Source: DASRAP01 sp964503275 | GTDB lineage: Bacteria > Gemmatimonadota > Gemmatimonadetes > Gemmatimonadales > Gemmatimonadaceae | Direction of reading: 5' to 3' | Assembly (NCBI GenBank): GCA_964503275.1 | Contig: CAZCZO010000010.1 | Location: 1 to 64,000 of the forward strand | Length of the DNA: 64,000 nucleotides | Shown: in pieces, positions 51,693-60,816 of the stretch | Layout of the letters: each line of letters starts with the position of its first letter | Position numbering within the stretch: position 1 is the stretch's first letter | Notes under the pieces: generated by a model | Database searches by the model: none | The model's input: the letters and a program-made list of their open reading frames with translations, nothing else | What the model was told of the DNA's origin: nothing | Program-made: the position numbers and the translations under genes

Positions 51693-52673
51693 ATGCGCAT
51701 CGCGGTCATCATCCCGGCCTATCGCGTCACCGAGCAGATCCTCGGCGTGCTCGCACGCCTCGGGCCCGAGGTCGCCGGGGTCTTCGTGGTGGACGACTGT
51801 TGCCCCGAGGGTTCGGGCGCGCTGGTGCAGGCGCAGTGCCGCGACCCGCGGGTGCAGGTACTGACGCATGCGCAGAACCAAGGGGTGGGGGGGGCGACGC
51901 TGACCGGCTTCGCGGCGGCCAGCGCGGCGGGCTTCGACATCCTGGTGAAGCTCGACGGCGACGGGCAGATGGACCCCGCGCTGATCCCACGGCTCGTGCG
52001 CCCGCTGCTGGCCGAGCGGGCGGATTTCGCCAAGGGCAACCGCTTCTATGCGCTGGAGTCGCTGACGGCGATGCCCGCGGTGCGCCTGTTCGGCAACAGC
52101 GCGCTGAGTTTCGTGAACAAGTTGGTGTCGGGCTATTGGCCGATCATGGACCCGACCAACGGGTTCGTGGCGATCCACGCCTCGGTGTTCCGGCTGCTGC
52201 CGGTCGCCAAGCTCGCGCGGCGGTATTTCTTCGAGAGCGACCTCTTGTTCCGCTTGAGCACGGTGCGCGCGGTGGTGGCCGACGTGCCCATGGATGCCGT
52301 GTACGCGGGCGAGGTCAGCAGTCTCCGGATCTCGCAGGTGCTCTGGGACTTCCCGCCCAAGTACGCGTCGCGGCTGGTGAAGCGCGTGTTCTACTCGTAT
52401 TTCCTGCGGGACTTCAACGCCTGTTCGCTGTACCTGCTGGCTGGCGCCGCGATGATGGGGTTCGGCGGCGTGTTCGGCGTGCGCGAGTGGATGCGGTCGA
52501 TCGAGACCGGGGTCGCGGCGACGAGCGGGACGGTGCTGTTGGCAGCCCTGCCGGTGATCCTCGGGTTCCAGTCGCTGCTGGCGGCCGTGTCGTTCGACGT
52601 CGCCAACGTGCCCAGTCAGCCACTGTGTCGTGACCTGCGTCACATCGAGACGGCCCCGGGCGCGGTATCCTGA
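51693..52673 (+). CDS. Family 2 glycosyltransferase with C-terminal membrane helices (DPM/GtrB-like)
   Basis: A 326-residue protein. The GT-A domain (1-230) has RIAVIIPAYRVTEQILGVL, FVVDDCCPEGSG, VKLDGDGQMDP (the donor/metal region of DPM-type synthases) and WPIMDPTNGFVAIH (acceptor region). Two membrane helices follow (around 248-268 and 280-300). This is the layout of polyprenyl-phosphate glycosyltransferases such as GtrB. It is divergent from the TPR-type GT-C gene and directly precedes the collagen-like genes, so it may make the lipid-linked sugar used on them. Context inference only. Confidence 0.88.
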   Translation: MRIAVIIPAYRVTEQILGVLARLGPEVAGVFVVDDCCPEGSGALVQAQCRDPRVQVLTHAQNQGVGGATLTGFAAASAAGFDILVKLDGDGQMDPALIPRLVRPLLAERADFAKGNRFYALESLTAMPAVRLFGNSALSFVNKLVSGYWPIMDPTNGFVAIHASVFRLLPVAKLARRYFFESDLLFRLSTVRAVVADVPMDAVYAGEVSSLRISQVLWDFPPKYASRLVKRVFYSYFLRDFNACSLYLLAGAAMMGFGGVFGVREWMRSIETGVAATSGTVLLAALPVILGFQSLLAAVSFDVANVPSQPLCRDLRHIETAPGAVS

Positions 52674-52809
52674 ACTGTATCAATGTGATGTAGCGCATTG
52701 CGTCAGGTGACACTGGCGCCGATGTTGTGATGTGCGAGCGCCCCGTCGAGGGATCGACCGGGTCGCTCGCGTATCACCGTTCCTCACCTGTCTACCCCCG
52801 ACGCTCCCT

Positions 52810-54507
52810 ATGATGTTCACGCGAGTTCGACTCTTCCTCACGGCGCCGGTCGCGCTGCTGCTCGTCGCGGCGGCTGCCGGTGCCCAGGGGACCGGAGGCG
52901 ATGACCCTGTCGCGACCTCCATGCGCGCCGCGCAGACCGGCGACTTCATTCGCGCCTGCTATGTGCCCACGAGCGGCGTGATCTACCGGATCGGGGCGCC
53001 GAACACGCCGGCGGCGTGCATCGACCCCAGTCACGTGGAGTTCTCGTTCCCGGCCTCGGCCATCGCGGGCCCGGCGGGCCCACAGGGTCCTGCTGGTCCG
53101 GCTGGCGCCACGGGTGCTACTGGTCCTGCCGGTGCCAAGGGTGACCCGGGCAATCCGGGCGCGACGGGTCCGGCGGGCGCGCAGGGCGCCGCCGGTCCGG
53201 CCGGTGCGACGGGTCCGCAGGGCGCGGCGGGTGCCGCTGGCCCCCAGGGTCCGCAGGGCGCGACGGGTCCGCAGGGGCCTGCCGGCACGCAGGGGCCGGC
53301 CGGTCCGGCCGGTCCGCAGGGTAGCCAGGGTCCGGCTGGCGCCACGGGTGCGCAGGGTCCGCAGGGCACGGCGGGGCTGAGCGGCCCGGCGGGTCCGACG
53401 GGTCCGACCGGTCCGCAGGGTGTGCAGGGGCCGGCTGGTCCGCAGGGCGCGACGGGCTCGCAGGGTCCGCAGGGTCCGGCTGGCGCGAACGGCAGCAATG
53501 GCGCGACGGGCCCGGCTGGTGCCCAGGGCCCGCAGGGTCCGACGGGCGCGCAGGGCCCGCAGGGTCCGCAGGGCGCGACCGGCCCGGCTGGCGCGAACGG
53601 TGCGACGGGACCTGCCGGCCCGCAGGGTCCGCAGGGCCCGAGCGGCGCGAATGGCGCCAACGGCGCGACGGGTCCGCAGGGCCCGCAGGGTCCGATCGGT
53701 GCGCCGGGCCCGCAGGGTCCGAGCGGCCTGAGTGGCCCGACCGGCGCTGCCGGGCCGACCGGTCCGCAGGGCCCGACGGGGAACGCAGGTCCGGCCGGCC
53801 CGACGGGTCTGACGGGGCCGACGGGCGCGGCGGGTCCGACCGGTCCGCAGGGCCCCTCGGGCAACGTGGGTCCGGCAGGCGCGACGGGCGCGGCTGGCCC
53901 GACAGGCGCGGCGGGTCCGACGGGGGCCGTGGGTCCGACGGGTGCGGTCGGCGCCACGGGCGCGACCGGCGCGAGCGGCCCGACGGGTGCCGCGGGTCCC
54001 ACTGGCGCGACGGGTCCGAGCGGTCCGGCTGGCGCGACCGGCCCCTCGGGCGCGAACGGCCTGAATGGCGCGACCGGTCCCACCGGCTCTGCGGGCGCGA
54101 CCGGTGCGACGGGTGCGACCGGTCCGGCCGGCTCGGGTGGCGGTGGTGTCGGGGCGACGGTGTCGGGAAGCCTGTCGTTCGACGCCGACGACAACAACTA
54201 CGGCGACAACGCCACCACGACGCCGCAAGTCACGGTGTCCACGGGCACCTTGGCGATGGTCTGCATCGGCGCGACGCTCAACGACGGGTTCATCTCGTTC
54301 GACGTGACCGGGGCGACGTCGATCTCCGCGTCCACGAATCGCGAGATCGGCACCTCGAGCAGCAGCGACGCGACGCTCAGCAGTTGCTTCATCATCGGCG
54401 TGAACGCCGGCTCGAACACGTTCCGCGTGCGGTATCGTGGTGACAACGGCAGCGGCAATGCCGACTTCTCGAGCCGTTCGATCGCGGTGTTCAACATCAC
54501 GACCTGA
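52810..54507 (+). CDS. Collagen-like surface/secreted protein 1
   Basis: A 565-residue protein with a signal peptide (MMFTRVRLFLTAPVALLLVA, cleaved near AGAQ). Residues 38-86 are a short head with two cysteines (FIRACYVPTSGVIYRIGAP, then AACIDPSHVEFSF). Residues 87 to about 442 are an almost unbroken series of about 118 Gly-X-Y triplets, mostly GPQ, GPA, GAT, GPT and GAN. After a GSGGGGVGA hinge, a 120-residue beta-rich C-terminal domain ends with SRSIAVFNITT. It would form a collagen-type triple helix at the cell surface or outside. No LPxTG or other anchor is visible. Shares its head with the three genes below and its C-terminal domain type with gene 4. Confidence 0.9.
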   Translation: MMFTRVRLFLTAPVALLLVAAAAGAQGTGGDDPVATSMRAAQTGDFIRACYVPTSGVIYRIGAPNTPAACIDPSHVEFSFPASAIAGPAGPQGPAGPAGATGATGPAGAKGDPGNPGATGPAGAQGAAGPAGATGPQGAAGAAGPQGPQGATGPQGPAGTQGPAGPAGPQGSQGPAGATGAQGPQGTAGLSGPAGPTGPTGPQGVQGPAGPQGATGSQGPQGPAGANGSNGATGPAGAQGPQGPTGAQGPQGPQGATGPAGANGATGPAGPQGPQGPSGANGANGATGPQGPQGPIGAPGPQGPSGLSGPTGAAGPTGPQGPTGNAGPAGPTGLTGPTGAAGPTGPQGPSGNVGPAGATGAAGPTGAAGPTGAVGPTGAVGATGATGASGPTGAAGPTGATGPSGPAGATGPSGANGLNGATGPTGSAGATGATGATGPAGSGGGGVGATVSGSLSFDADDNNYGDNATTTPQVTVSTGTLAMVCIGATLNDGFISFDVTGATSISASTNREIGTSSSSDATLSSCFIIGVNAGSNTFRVRYRGDNGSGNADFSSRSIAVFNITT

Positions 54508-54534
54508 TCCCGGGTCGTCCGCGTCGAGACACCC

Positions 54535-54574
54535 ACGACGAGCGCTCCGAGGCCTTCCTCGGGGCGCTCGTCGT
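54535..54574 (+). terminator. Long hairpin after collagen-like gene 1
   Basis: Two 17-base arms (54535-54551 and 54558-54574) pair with one G-T mismatch around a 6-base loop. No T-run follows, so it may be a terminator or an mRNA 3' stability element. It directly precedes the CRP-like site upstream of gene 2, which suggests that gene 2 is transcribed separately. Confidence 0.6.
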
Positions 54575-54575
54575 A

Positions 54576-54591
54576 TGTGCGCTCCATCACA
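54576..54591 (+). promoter_or_regulatory. CRP/FNR-family-like site upstream of collagen-like gene 2
   Basis: TGTGC-N6-TCACA, one base off the symmetric TGTGA-N6-TCACA consensus of the CRP family. It is about 100 bases before the start of gene 2. A perfect copy of the consensus lies upstream of gene 4, which makes coincidence less likely. No CRP-family regulator gene is in the window. Confidence 0.4.
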
Positions 54592-54689
54592 CGGCGAAAA
54601 GTGACGCTTGCGCTCCGCGTGGAACGGCCACACTTTGGAGGTCCGTGACCACCGGTCGTGGTCTTTCGTCCCTTTGGCCCTTGAACACC

Positions 54690-56558
54690 ATGCCGAGTCA
54701 ACCCCGTTCGTTCCTCCGCGTGTTCGGTGCGCTTGCCGTGCTGAGCTCCGTGGCCGGAGCGCAGGGTACCGGGCAGGAGGGCGGCGCCCTCCCCGTCCAG
54801 AACCGCGCCGCACAGAGTGGAGATTTCATCACCGCGTGCTACGTCCCGGTGAGTGGCGTGATCTACCGGATCGGGGCGCCGAACACGCCCGCCGCGTGTA
54901 TCGATGCCAGCCACGTGCAGTTCTCGTTCCCGGCGTCGGCCATCGCAGGCCCGGCGGGTCCGCAGGGTCCTGCTGGCGCGACCGGTGCGACCGGCGCGAC
55001 TGGTCCTGCCGGTGCCAAGGGTGACCCGGGCAATCCGGGTGCCACGGGCGCGGCAGGCGCGCAGGGTCCGGCTGGCGCGACCGGTGCGACCGGCGCGGGC
55101 GTGCAGGGTCCGCAGGGTCCGCAGGGTCCCGCCGGGGCGACGGGTCCGCAGGGCCCCGCTGGGACGCAGGGTCCCGCAGGCCCCGCCGGTCCGGCTGGCC
55201 CGCAGGGTTCGCAGGGTCCCGCCGGCGCCACGGGCGCCACGGGTGCGCAGGGGCCGCAGGGCCTCGGCGGCGCGGTCGGCCCGACGGGTGCACAGGGTCC
55301 CCAGGGTCCGCAGGGTCCGGCCGGCGCGGCCGGTGCCACGGGCGCGCAGGGGCCGCAGGGCCCTGCCGGTGCGAACGGTGCCAACGGCGCGACCGGTCCG
55401 CAGGGCGCGCAGGGTCCGCAGGGTCCGACGGGCGCGGCTGGCCCGCAGGGCGCGACTGGCCCGGCCGGCGCGAACGGGGCGACCGGTCCGCAGGGTCCGC
55501 AAGGCCCGCAGGGTCCTCAGGGCCCGAGCGGTGCCAACGGCGCGAACGGCGCCACCGGCCCGCAGGGCCCGCAGGGTCCGATCGGCGCGCCGGGCCCTCA
55601 AGGTCCGTCGGGTCAGGCGGGTCCGCAGGGTCCGACGGGCGCCGCCGGTGCCTCGGGCGCGACTGGTCCTGCCGGTTCGCAGGGTCCGGCCGGTCCCACG
55701 GGTCCGACCGGTCCGCAGGGTGCGTCGGGCACGCCCGGCGCGGCTGGTGCCACGGGTCCCACGGGTCCGCAGGGTAATCAGGGCGTCGCCGGTCCGACCG
55801 GTCCGCAGGGTCCGTCGGGCACGCCTGGGGCGGCTGGCGCAACGGGTCCGACGGGTCCGCAGGGCAATCAGGGCGTCGCGGGTCCGACCGGTCCGCAGGG
55901 TCCGTCCGGTGCGGCTGGCGCGGCTGGCGCCACGGGTCCGACGGGTCCGCAGGGCATTCAGGGCGTCGCCGGTGCGACCGGCCCGCAGGGTCCGTCTGGC
56001 GCGGCCGGTTCGGCTGGTGCGACGGGTCCGACGGGTCCGCAGGGCATTCAGGGTGTCGCTGGTGCGACCGGTCCGGTCGGCCCCACCGGCGACACGGGTG
56101 CGATGGGTGCGACCGGCCCGTCGGGTGCCCAGGGCCCGGCTGGTCCGACGGGTCCGACTGGCCCGAGCGGTAGCGCGGGCGCGACCGGCGCGACCGGTCC
56201 GACTGGTCAGACGGGCGCCGCCGGTGCGACCGGCCCCGCTGGCCCGACCGGTGCCGCCGGCTCGACCGGTGCCGTGAATCTGATCGGCCCCACTGGGGTG
56301 CCGATCGCGAATGTCAAGATGGTCACGGGAACGGTCTCGACGTCGACCGATGCGGTCTCGGTCACCTTCACCGGGGGCTCGATCTTCACGAGCGCGACAT
56401 CGTACTGGTGTGTCGTCACGAGCAACATCTCCACCGCGCCGTCGACGAGCACCAACAACGACGAGTGGACGATCCAGCGGGCCACGAACCAGATCACCCT
56501 GCGCCGTGGGAGTGACTCTGGCACGCGCACGGTCGCGTACCTGTGCGTGGGTAACTGA
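54690..56558 (+). CDS. Collagen-like surface/secreted protein 2
   Basis: A 622-residue protein. The signal peptide MPSQPRSFLRVFGALAVLSS ends near VAGAQ. The two-cysteine head is FITACYVPVSGVIYRIGAP, then AACIDASHVQFSF. Gly-X-Y triplets run from residue 87 to about 529 (about 147 triplets). They include four tandem copies of a 90-base unit (55724-56083) with GPT, GPQ and GVA triplets. The C-terminal 95-residue domain (VKMVTGTVSTSTDAVSVTF to VAYLCVGN) is unlike those of genes 1, 3 and 4 and has two cysteines. ATG 54690 is preferred to GTG 54645 because it gives the expected signal peptide. Likely an extracellular fibre protein; no anchor motif seen. Confidence 0.9.
   Translation: MPSQPRSFLRVFGALAVLSSVAGAQGTGQEGGALPVQNRAAQSGDFITACYVPVSGVIYRIGAPNTPAACIDASHVQFSFPASAIAGPAGPQGPAGATGATGATGPAGAKGDPGNPGATGAAGAQGPAGATGATGAGVQGPQGPQGPAGATGPQGPAGTQGPAGPAGPAGPQGSQGPAGATGATGAQGPQGLGGAVGPTGAQGPQGPQGPAGAAGATGAQGPQGPAGANGANGATGPQGAQGPQGPTGAAGPQGATGPAGANGATGPQGPQGPQGPQGPSGANGANGATGPQGPQGPIGAPGPQGPSGQAGPQGPTGAAGASGATGPAGSQGPAGPTGPTGPQGASGTPGAAGATGPTGPQGNQGVAGPTGPQGPSGTPGAAGATGPTGPQGNQGVAGPTGPQGPSGAAGAAGATGPTGPQGIQGVAGATGPQGPSGAAGSAGATGPTGPQGIQGVAGATGPVGPTGDTGAMGATGPSGAQGPAGPTGPTGPSGSAGATGATGPTGQTGAAGATGPAGPTGAAGSTGAVNLIGPTGVPIANVKMVTGTVSTSTDAVSVTFTGGSIFTSATSYWCVVTSNISTAPSTSTNNDEWTIQRATNQITLRRGSDSGTRTVAYLCVGN
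55724..56083 (+). repeat. Four tandem 90-base repeats within collagen-like gene 2
   Basis: Units begin at 55724, 55814, 55904 and 55994. Each encodes 30 residues (ten triplets) with the core GATGPTGPQG-N/I-QGVAG. Units 1 and 2 are nearly identical; units 3 and 4 have diverged at silent and a few coding positions. Such in-frame repeats can expand or contract. Confidence 0.8.
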
Positions 56559-56584
56559 TCGCCACCTCGTAGGGAAGATGGTCG

Positions 56585-56627
56585 TGAGGGTCCGGGACGG
56601 CAGAGCCGCTCGGACCCTCAGGCTTTC
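56585..56627 (+). terminator. Hairpin between collagen-like gene 2 and the GT-C gene
   Basis: TGAGGGTCCG (56585-56594) pairs perfectly with CGGACCCTCA (56611-56620), with a smaller inner GGC/GCC pairing, and GGCTTTCC follows. A likely terminator or attenuator just before the ATG at 56644. Confidence 0.55.
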
Positions 56628-56643
56628 CCCGCTTCTCCGTTCG

Positions 56644-58602
56644 ATGCCCGATCCAGAACCGCAGATCCCTCGTTGGGTGATCGCGTCGGTCTTGGTGTTC
56701 GCGATCCTGATCGCGTTCGTCCCGACGCTGCATGCCCCTTTCCTGCTCGACGACTACTGGCGCATCGTCGGCAACGAGGGAGTGCATCACTTCTGGCCCC
56801 CGTGGAGGCATTTCACCGATCCGCGCACCAGCGCTGCCATGGCCTCTCTGGTGCAGTTCCGCCCGTTATTGCCGCTCTCGTTCTCGGCCGACATCGCGCT
56901 CTGGGGGGTCGATCGCTCGGCGTTGCGCGCGACCAATGTGGCGCTGCACTTCGGCGTGGTCTCGCTCACCTTCGGTCTCGTCCGCGAGCTCCTGCGCCAC
57001 TGGGACCGCGCACCGCGCGCGTCGGGGAGTCCTGAGCGCACCGCACTCGTGATCGCGGTCCTGGTGGCGATCCATCCCATCGCCGCCTACACCGTCAATT
57101 ACCTCTCAGCGCGCGACCTCGTGCTGGCGCAACTGGGGCTGCTGGCCACGCTGTGGGGCTATGTCCGCTATCGCCGGCGAGGCCCACCCGTGTGGTCGCG
57201 GGCGTGGGCGCGGTCTTGGAGCGCGATGATGATCGCATTCGCGTTCGCCATGCTCGCGAAGCAGAACGTCGTCGTGCTCCCCGCGCTGTTGGTGGTGTTC
57301 GACGTCGTCGTCGCTCGGGTGCCGCTACGCTCGCCTGGCCTGTGGCTTCGGCCCCTGCCGTTCGTCGTGATCATCGCGGCGTGGGTCCTGTGGTCACAGG
57401 CGGTGTTGGACTTCAGCGACTTCGACAATGTCATCGGCACGTTCGCGCCGTCGATGTTCGCCTTCACCCAAGCCAAGCTGCACAGCACCGAGTACCTTGC
57501 CGCCCTGCTCTGGCCGTTCCGCCTGCGGTACTTCCCGCTGGTCACGCCTGAGGTCTCGCCGTGGAATGCCGGGACGCTCGCGGGCCTCACCCTCATCGTA
57601 CTCTCGCTCGGCATCGCGTGGCGCACACGCGAGCGCGCGCCGCTGCTGAGCTTCGCGCTGTGCAGCTACTGGGTCCTGATGGCGCTCGAGTCGTCGGTCC
57701 TGCCGCTGGCCAACTGGATGATGCCGTACCGCCAGTATCCCGCGCTGCTCTTCGTCGGTCTGGGAGGCGCGGTCGCGCTCAGGACCTGGGCCGCGCCCGG
57801 GCTGCGGACTCCGAGCGGGCGCCGGGTGTTGGCGGTGAGCGCGGTCGCCGCCGCCCTCGGCGTCACGCTCGTGAACAGTGCGCATTGGCGCAGTGAGGAT
57901 CGCTTCTGGTCCCATGCGGCCGCGTATGGCGCGGATCACCGCGCCCATCTGAACCTCGCGGCGAGCATCGCGGATCCGAAGGACCCGAGGGTGCAGGTCC
58001 ACCTTCGCGAGGCGGAACGGCAGATGGTCGTCGAGGCGTCCGACGAGATGGCCACCGCGGCGCTCCTTCCAGGGCTCGACGACAAGGTCACCCGATTCGA
58101 GGCGGACCAGTCCTCGGCCACCGACACCACGGTGGGCCGGGTCCACTTTTGGCGCGCGCACGCGCTGCGTGAGTCGGGTCGGCGCGTCGAGGCGCGCCGA
58201 GAGGCCGACCGGGCGGCCGATGCCGCGCCGACCATCGCCTCGTATCAGTGGTACGCCGCGATGGACGCACAGCACGCGGAGGATTGGGGGCGCGTCGTCG
58301 TCCTCGCGCAGCGCTTGGAGCGGTTGGACACGGACCCGAGTTCGTTGGCGTTCCTCGGCGGTGCTGCCCTGCAGAACCTCGGTCGGAATGGCGAAGCGAT
58401 CGACTGGTATCTTCGATATCTGGCGCTGCCGTCTCACGAGAGTTCACCCTCAGGCCGCCGCAGCGTCACCATGAATCTCGCCCTCGCCGCGCTCGCCATC
58501 GGCCGCTGCGACCTCGCGCGTCCGGCGTTGCTCGATCGGCAGCGCGAGCGGCCCGACGACACCGAGATCAGCGGCTTGCTGGCCGCCTGTCCTGGACGGT
58601 AA
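56644..58602 (+). CDS. TMTC-like GT-C membrane protein with C-terminal TPR-like region
   Basis: A 652-residue protein. Helix 1 (WVIASVLVFAILIAFVPTLH) leads to the acidic loop FLLDDYWRIVGN. FRPLLPLSFSADIALWG with a following ATNVALH and AIHPIAAYTVNYLSARDLVL follow, the same three motifs as the proteins at 49684 and 63479. About ten helices are followed by 190 residues of helical TPR-like repeats (VHFWRAHALRESGRRVEARR). It lies between collagen-like genes 2 and 3 on the same strand. This suggests that it glycosylates them at the outer face of the membrane, in analogy to eukaryotic TMTC O-mannosyltransferases. That role is inference. Confidence 0.82.
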   Translation: MPDPEPQIPRWVIASVLVFAILIAFVPTLHAPFLLDDYWRIVGNEGVHHFWPPWRHFTDPRTSAAMASLVQFRPLLPLSFSADIALWGVDRSALRATNVALHFGVVSLTFGLVRELLRHWDRAPRASGSPERTALVIAVLVAIHPIAAYTVNYLSARDLVLAQLGLLATLWGYVRYRRRGPPVWSRAWARSWSAMMIAFAFAMLAKQNVVVLPALLVVFDVVVARVPLRSPGLWLRPLPFVVIIAAWVLWSQAVLDFSDFDNVIGTFAPSMFAFTQAKLHSTEYLAALLWPFRLRYFPLVTPEVSPWNAGTLAGLTLIVLSLGIAWRTRERAPLLSFALCSYWVLMALESSVLPLANWMMPYRQYPALLFVGLGGAVALRTWAAPGLRTPSGRRVLAVSAVAAALGVTLVNSAHWRSEDRFWSHAAAYGADHRAHLNLAASIADPKDPRVQVHLREAERQMVVEASDEMATAALLPGLDDKVTRFEADQSSATDTTVGRVHFWRAHALRESGRRVEARREADRAADAAPTIASYQWYAAMDAQHAEDWGRVVVLAQRLERLDTDPSSLAFLGGAALQNLGRNGEAIDWYLRYLALPSHESSPSGRRSVTMNLALAALAIGRCDLARPALLDRQRERPDDTEISGLLAACPGR

Positions 58603-58783
58603 GGCCACACATCCTCCGCTTCGCCCCCATCGCGTGAGCGGGCACGACAGCGCCGCGGGCTCCGAGGCGCGCCGCAACTCTGGGCACTGCGGGGGGGGAT
58701 TGCGCAGCATGAGCGCTGCCGCGACTTTCGCTCGGTCGATGTGTCTGACTCCGACGACCCTTCCCATCATCACCCGAAAGCCG

Positions 58784-59958
58784 ATGAGTCGTTTCCGCTC
58801 GCTGTTCTTTGCCGCTGCCGCGTCGCTGACGCTGGGTTCGGTCGCCGGTGCCCAGGGTCAGCAAGACTCCGCGCTGCCACTGACCACGCGCGCCGCGCAG
58901 TCGGGCGATTTCATTCGCGCGTGTTATGTGCCGCTGAGCGGCGTGATCTATCGCATCGGGGCACCGAACGCGCCGACGGCCTGCTTGGCCAGCGATCATA
59001 TCGAGTTCTCGTTCCCCGCGACGGCGATTGCGGGCCCGCAGGGGCCACAGGGCCCCCAGGGTCCGGCGGGCGCGACCGGGGCGACGGGCCCGGCCGGTCA
59101 GAAGGGTGACCCGGGGAACGCGGGCGCGACGGGCGCCACGGGCCCCGCTGGTGCGCCGGGCGCGGCGGGTGCGACGGGCGCCACCGGTGCCGGGGTGCAG
59201 GGGCCGCAGGGTCCCCAAGGCCCCGCAGGCGCGACCGGTGCGCAGGGCCAGCCGGGTCCGGCCGGTCCCACGGGCGCGCCGGGTCCGCAGGGTGTGCAGG
59301 GCTTGGTGGGCCCCACGGGTGCGACCGGTCCGCAGGGGCCGGCCGGTCCGCCGGGCGTGACGGGTGCACCGGGGGCGGTCGGTGCCACGGGCGCGCAGGG
59401 CGCGACGGGGCCGGTGGGTCCGACGGGGGCGCAGGGCCCGCAGGGCGTGACGGGCCCGCAGGGCCCGCAGGGGCAGGTGGGTCCGGCGGGCGCGACGGGC
59501 GCGCAGGGCGCCCAGGGCGTCGCCGGGCCGACCGGCTCGCAGGGGCCGCAGGGCGCGACGGGCCCGCAGGGGCCGTCTGGTCCGCCGGGGCCCTCGGGCA
59601 TGCAGGGCCTCCAGGGCGTGCAGGGCGTGACTGGACCGCAGGGCCCCCAGGGTCCGCAGGGCCCGCTGGGCCCGCCGGGGACCACCGGCTTGCAGGGGCT
59701 GACGGGCGCGACGGGCGCGCAGGGCCCGCAGGGCGTGACGGGCCCGACGGGTCCGATCGGCGCGACGGGCGCGCAGGGCATCCAAGGGATCCAAGGCCCG
59801 ACCGGCGCGGTCGGCCCCACGGGCCCGATCGGCCTGACCGGGGCGACGGGCGCGACGGGGGCGCAGGGCATTCAGGGGATTCAGGGCATCCAAGGCGTCA
59901 CGGGCCCGATCGGGCTGACGGGCGCCACGGGCGCACAGGGGATCCAGGGCATTCAGGG
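58784..59958 (+). repeat. Duplicated block, copy 1 (identical to 60817-61991)
   Basis: About 1,175 bases beginning exactly at the ATG of gene 3 match the beginning of gene 4 without a difference that I could find. The match ends at 59959 within the collagen region, and the bases before the ATG are unrelated. This indicates recent duplication or gene conversion. Confidence 0.85.
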
Positions 59959-60598
59959 CGTGACGGGCGCGGTCGGAGCGACCGGCCCGACGGGTCCGCA
60001 GGGGAGCCAGGGCATCCAGGGCGTGACGGGTTCGGTCGGTCCGACAGGTGCCACGGGCGATCAGGGTATTCAGGGCGTGATGGGTGCGACGGGTGACGTT
60101 GGTCCAACGGGACCCACGGGTCTGACTGGTGCCACGGGCGCCACGGGCCCGACCGGCGCCACGGGCCCGACCGGCGCCACGGGCCCAACGGGTAGCAATG
60201 GAGCGGCGGGCGCGACTGGCCCGACCGGGAGCGCTGGGGCAACAGGCGCGACTGGCGCCCCCGGCTCGCTGGTGAGCTCCAACGTTGCCATCGTGACGGG
60301 CGCAGTCTCGAGCAGTACGTCGACCGGTGCGATCGCATCCGCGTCGTGCGCGACCGGCTCTGTGGTGGTCGGCGGTGGCTTTCAGGTCTTCTCGAATCCC
60401 GCGGGAACTACGCAGGTCTCGGCCTGGCCAGATAAACTCCGGGTCACGCGCGACTGGCCGTCTAGCTCGACGACTTGGGAAGTCCGAGCGCACTCGGACG
60501 GTACTGCGCTCTACATTCGCGCCTACGCCGTGTGTATCGAGGCCGCGAGCGGAGCGGTCGGTGCCACGGGCGCGACCGGTCCGACAGGTCCGTCCTGA
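58784..60598 (+). CDS. Collagen-like surface/secreted protein 3
   Basis: A 604-residue protein. The signal peptide MSRFRSLFFAAAASLTLGSV ends near AGAQ. The two-cysteine head is FIRACYVPLSGVIYRIGAP, then TACLASDHIEFSF. About 137 Gly-X-Y triplets run from residue 84 to about 495, with many GPT, GAT, GIQ and GVT. A C-terminal domain of about 90 residues follows (NVAIVTGAVSSSTSTGAIA to AVCIEAAS), with two cysteines. It ends in a second short collagen stretch (GAVGATGATGPTGPS), which is unusual. ATG 58784 is set by the signal peptide and by the exact match to gene 4 beginning there. The upstream 181 bases show no clear regulatory site. Confidence 0.9.
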   Translation: MSRFRSLFFAAAASLTLGSVAGAQGQQDSALPLTTRAAQSGDFIRACYVPLSGVIYRIGAPNAPTACLASDHIEFSFPATAIAGPQGPQGPQGPAGATGATGPAGQKGDPGNAGATGATGPAGAPGAAGATGATGAGVQGPQGPQGPAGATGAQGQPGPAGPTGAPGPQGVQGLVGPTGATGPQGPAGPPGVTGAPGAVGATGAQGATGPVGPTGAQGPQGVTGPQGPQGQVGPAGATGAQGAQGVAGPTGSQGPQGATGPQGPSGPPGPSGMQGLQGVQGVTGPQGPQGPQGPLGPPGTTGLQGLTGATGAQGPQGVTGPTGPIGATGAQGIQGIQGPTGAVGPTGPIGLTGATGATGAQGIQGIQGIQGVTGPIGLTGATGAQGIQGIQGVTGAVGATGPTGPQGSQGIQGVTGSVGPTGATGDQGIQGVMGATGDVGPTGPTGLTGATGATGPTGATGPTGATGPTGSNGAAGATGPTGSAGATGATGAPGSLVSSNVAIVTGAVSSSTSTGAIASASCATGSVVVGGGFQVFSNPAGTTQVSAWPDKLRVTRDWPSSSTTWEVRAHSDGTALYIRAYAVCIEAASGAVGATGATGPTGPS

Positions 60599-60668
60599 TG
60601 CGGGGTTCTTGATGCAGCATGCGGGCCGTTCGTTGGGGATGCACATCCTGTGACGATCCTGCCCGCCA

Positions 60669-60684
60669 TGTGATGGTCGTCACA
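60669..60684 (+). promoter_or_regulatory. Perfect CRP-family consensus site upstream of collagen-like gene 4
   Basis: TGTGA-TGGTCG-TCACA matches the symmetric CRP-family half-sites exactly. It is 132 bases before the start of gene 4, in a 218-base intergenic region that otherwise shows no strong signal. It is consistent with control by a CRP/FNR-family protein encoded elsewhere. Confidence 0.5.
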
Positions 60685-60816
60685 AAGGGTCAGTGACCCT
60701 AGAGTGTCGCGAAACTGGTCATTGCGCGGAGACTGGCGCGGAGTGAGAATTACGGCGATTTCCTCGTGTCAGATGCGTCTGACATCAAGGGCCATTCCCG
60801 TCATTCTGGTGTGCCA

